From positions 1 to 6,803 of the forward strand of contig JAIDQW010000171.1 in assembly GCA_029062075.1 (NCBI GenBank): DNA of 6,803 nt. The letters run 5' to 3'. The notes below the pieces were generated by a model. The model was given only the letters and a program-made list of their open reading frames with translations. It ran no database searches and was not told the origin of the DNA. Shown in pieces: positions 4,790 to 6,803 of the stretch (position 1 is the first letter of the stretch; each line of letters begins with the position of its first letter). Source of the DNA: Paramuribaculum sp. Its GTDB lineage: Bacteria; Bacteroidota; Bacteroidia; Bacteroidales; Muribaculaceae. The position numbers and the translations under genes are program-made.

Positions 4790-6803
4790 TTATTTCTTCT
4801 CTATGCTCTTGAGCATTTCCTTGACAGCTGCTTCAAGCTGTGCATCTTCGCCTGCAAGAACCTGAGCCGGAGTGTTATACACTTCGATGTCTGGTTTGAG
4901 TTCGAGATTTTCAAGATAGTTGCCGTTCATATCTTCGCAACCAACCTGAGGAATACCGAACACAATGCTGGGATCAATCTGTGTTTCCCACCACACTGCT
5001 GTCATTGTTCCCGGTACCGGTGCACCGATGAGCTTGCCAAGCCCGAGGGTCTGATATGTCCAGGGGAAACCGTGAGCGTTTGAGTAGTTATCTTCGCACA
5101 CAAGCACACAAGAGGGCTTGAACCAGCGGTTGAACGGATCGCTGCCAACATACTGTCCGCGGGGAGTAAATTTGGCGAACTCCTTTCCGCTTAGAAGTAT
5201 AGCGAGATCTTCGTGCAGCCAGCCGCCGCCATTGTGACGGGTATCGATAATCACCGCATCATAATTGCGGTAGCGTCCGAGAAGATCCGAGTAAGTTTTG
5301 CGGAAACTCTGGCTGTCCATACCCTTGATATGAATGTAGCCGACTTTACCGTTACTCATTTTCTCTACTTTCTCACGATTGTTGTCTATCCATCTCTTGT
5401 ACAGCAGATTGCTCTGAGCACCTGCGCTTATCGGTTTTACTGTCTGCTCAAATTTCTTACCATCGGCAGATTTACCTGTGAGCACAACTTTTTTACCGGC
5501 TTTACCGGCGAGAAGAGGATAATAGTCTTCACCTGCCTTAATCTGCTGTCCGTCAATGGTCTCTATAACCGCACCTTTACCGATTTTGCTGTCTGACTTG
5601 GTCAGGGGACCGTCGCTGATAACCTCCAGCACCTTCAGTCCGTCACCCTTGTAAGCGGGATCATAGAACGCTCCGAGCGATGCGACCTGCTGGGCAGAGT
5701 TATAGGGATAGTAGCGTGCCCCGGTGTGAGATCCATTGAGCTCGCCGAGCATTTCTCCGAGCATCTCCGCAAAGTCGTAGTTATTGTTGATGTGAGGCAG
5801 GAAACGCGCATAGTCATCGTGGTAGCCTTTCCAGTCTATGCCGTGAATAGCAGGGTCGTAAAACTTATCCTGCACCTGACGCCATGCATGGTTGAAAATG
5901 TATTCGCGCTCCTCGGCAGGTCGCCAGTTGAATTCCGCACTAAAGGAAATCGGAGTGATTTTTGCGTCCTTGAAGCTCACCTCGTTGAGTCCGCCTCGTG
6001 AAGCTACATAAACTTTCTCTCCATCCTTACCGGGTTTCATCTCACCGCTCACCCCCTTGATAAGTATCTTGGTGGTATTTTTGAGAAGGTCATGCTCCCA
6101 TAGATTATATCCTCCTTCAAATGCAGCGAGGTAATAGAGTTTGTCACCTTTTGGAGACAATACGGCATCACCCATGTGTGAAGAATTAACCGTAAGGCGT
6201 GCGATTCTGTCCTGACGTCCGTCAAGATCAAATTTGAGAGCCTTTGCAGGAGCTTCTTTTTTATCTTCCTTTTTGTCCTTTTTGGAGTCTTTCTTTTTAT
6301 CCTTATCCTCCTTATCGGCTTTATCTTTATCGTTCTTCTCCTTTTCAGCCTTCTCTTTCTCTTCAAGCAGCTCACGCTCCTCTTTGTTCAACTGAAAGCG
6401 GTCCCACGCTTCAGGGTCGAAGAACATGATATATGTGTCCTCCTCGGCGCCCCAGCTACCGTGGCTTCTGTAGCCGGCGCGGTCGCTCGCCCATATCATA
6501 GCTTTGCCGTCGAGCACCCATTTGGCGTTTCCGTCATTATAGCCGCTTTCGGTAAGGTTTGTAATCTCACCGCTGCCGTCAGCCTTTACGAGAACAACGT
6601 CCTTGTTGTTCCAGCCGCCTTCTCCGATAAAATCAGCGAGGAACCATTTGCTGTCCGGGCTCCAACGATATGTCACATCGCCATCGGAATATGAATAATT
6701 GTATTTCGCGGGGAGAACGGTGCGAATTTTTTTTGTGTCGAGATTGATTACCTTAAGTTCAGTTCTGTTTGCAAGGTATGCCACCTCCTTTCCGTCAGGA
6801 GAA
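4790..6803 (-). CDS. Tricorn-type S41 family peptidase, 5' end beyond window
   Basis: The frame is open to the window edge, with 670 codons visible. The first residues, SPDGKEVAYLANR, are a beta-propeller (TolB/WD40-like) blade, so the real start lies outside; the in-frame GTG at 6784 is internal. Counting from the first complete codon: propeller blades run to about 140 (WSPDSKWFLADF, WVLDGKAMIWASDRAG). A Lys/Glu/Asp-rich low-complexity linker (about 141-184) follows, then more blades (VLSPKGDKLYYLA) to about 290. A tricorn core domain starts at NHAWRQVQDKFYD. A PDZ region covers about 370-455, and the S41 catalytic domain about 480-650. Candidate catalytic residues by comparison with tricorn are Ser358-His359 (NGSHTGARYY), Ser574 (NYSNAHGF) and Glu631 or Glu634 (LENLELKPD). 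RHNGGG at about 522-527 is the usual S41 strand-loop. These enzymes degrade peptides in the periplasm or at the envelope; the specific substrate is unknown. All active-site elements look intact. Confidence 0.92.
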   Translation of the reverse strand, partial: SPDGKEVAYLANRTELKVINLDTKKIRTVLPAKYNYSYSDGDVTYRWSPDSKWFLADFIGEGGWNNKDVVLVKADGSGEITNLTESGYNDGNAKWVLDGKAMIWASDRAGYRSHGSWGAEEDTYIMFFDPEAWDRFQLNKEERELLEEKEKAEKEKNDKDKADKEDKDKKKDSKKDKKEDKKEAPAKALKFDLDGRQDRIARLTVNSSHMGDAVLSPKGDKLYYLAAFEGGYNLWEHDLLKNTTKILIKGVSGEMKPGKDGEKVYVASRGGLNEVSFKDAKITPISFSAEFNWRPAEEREYIFNHAWRQVQDKFYDPAIHGIDWKGYHDDYARFLPHINNNYDFAEMLGEMLGELNGSHTGARYYPYNSAQQVASLGAFYDPAYKGDGLKVLEVISDGPLTKSDSKIGKGAVIETIDGQQIKAGEDYYPLLAGKAGKKVVLTGKSADGKKFEQTVKPISAGAQSNLLYKRWIDNNREKVEKMSNGKVGYIHIKGMDSQSFRKTYSDLLGRYRNYDAVIIDTRHNGGGWLHEDLAILLSGKEFAKFTPRGQYVGSDPFNRWFKPSCVLVCEDNYSNAHGFPWTYQTLGLGKLIGAPVPGTMTAVWWETQIDPSIVFGIPQVGCEDMNGNYLENLELKPDIEVYNTPAQVLAGEDAQLEAAVKEMLKSIEKK

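Noticed and set aside
6049..6375. 108-codon Lys/Arg-rich open frame on the minus strand
   Set aside because: It is an out-of-frame shadow of the KEKE-type linker of the S41 protease; the basic composition is a by-product of purine-rich codons.
6782..6784. GTG as the start codon of the S41 peptidase
   Set aside because: The in-frame codons upstream read SPDGKE, completing a standard propeller-blade motif, so the gene continues past the window edge.

Overview
The window looks like a chromosomal segment of a Bacteroidales bacterium, probably a gut commensal of the Bacteroidaceae/Muribaculaceae type. The evidence is the protein families (DUF4988 and DUF4465 lipoproteins, a PKD-like surface protein, a CarboxypepD_reg-like protein, a tricorn-like S41 protease), the acidic or K-D-D residues after the lipoprotein cysteines, the absence of Shine-Dalgarno sequences, and a promoter resembling the Bacteroidetes -7 type. 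All four genes lie on the minus strand, so transcription runs from high to low coordinates. The outer two are cut by the window edges.

Region 6803-4790 holds the C-terminal 670 residues of a tricorn-type S41 peptidase (beta-propeller, Lys/Glu-rich linker, core domain, PDZ, S41 catalytic domain). After a 76-nt gap with a long stem-loop comes a secreted 434-residue protein with an N-terminal carboxypeptidase-regulatory-like domain and otherwise unknown function (4713-3409). Neither has a visible link to what follows.

Region 3408-2874 is a non-coding control region and the most informative part of the window. It contains a likely promoter, then a cobalamin (vitamin B12) riboswitch aptamer on the minus strand (3331-3073). 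One variable arm of the aptamer is enlarged by an unusual hairpin built from 7-nt tandem repeats. A leader of about 120 nt follows, then a hairpin plus U-tract that looks like an intrinsic terminator 30 nt before the start codon. This suggests control by transcription termination, although these switches are often assumed to act on translation.

The riboswitch controls at least two tightly spaced genes (7 nt apart). The first is a 549-residue surface lipoprotein with DUF4988 and DUF4465 regions, resembling the BtuH-type B12-binding lipoproteins of gut Bacteroidetes (2873-1224). The second is a PKD-like surface lipoprotein of a family I associate with Bacteroidetes B12 loci (1216 to beyond position 1). 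The simplest reading is the start of a B12-capture operon on the outer face of the outer membrane. BtuG/BtuB-type genes might follow beyond position 1, but they are not in the window.
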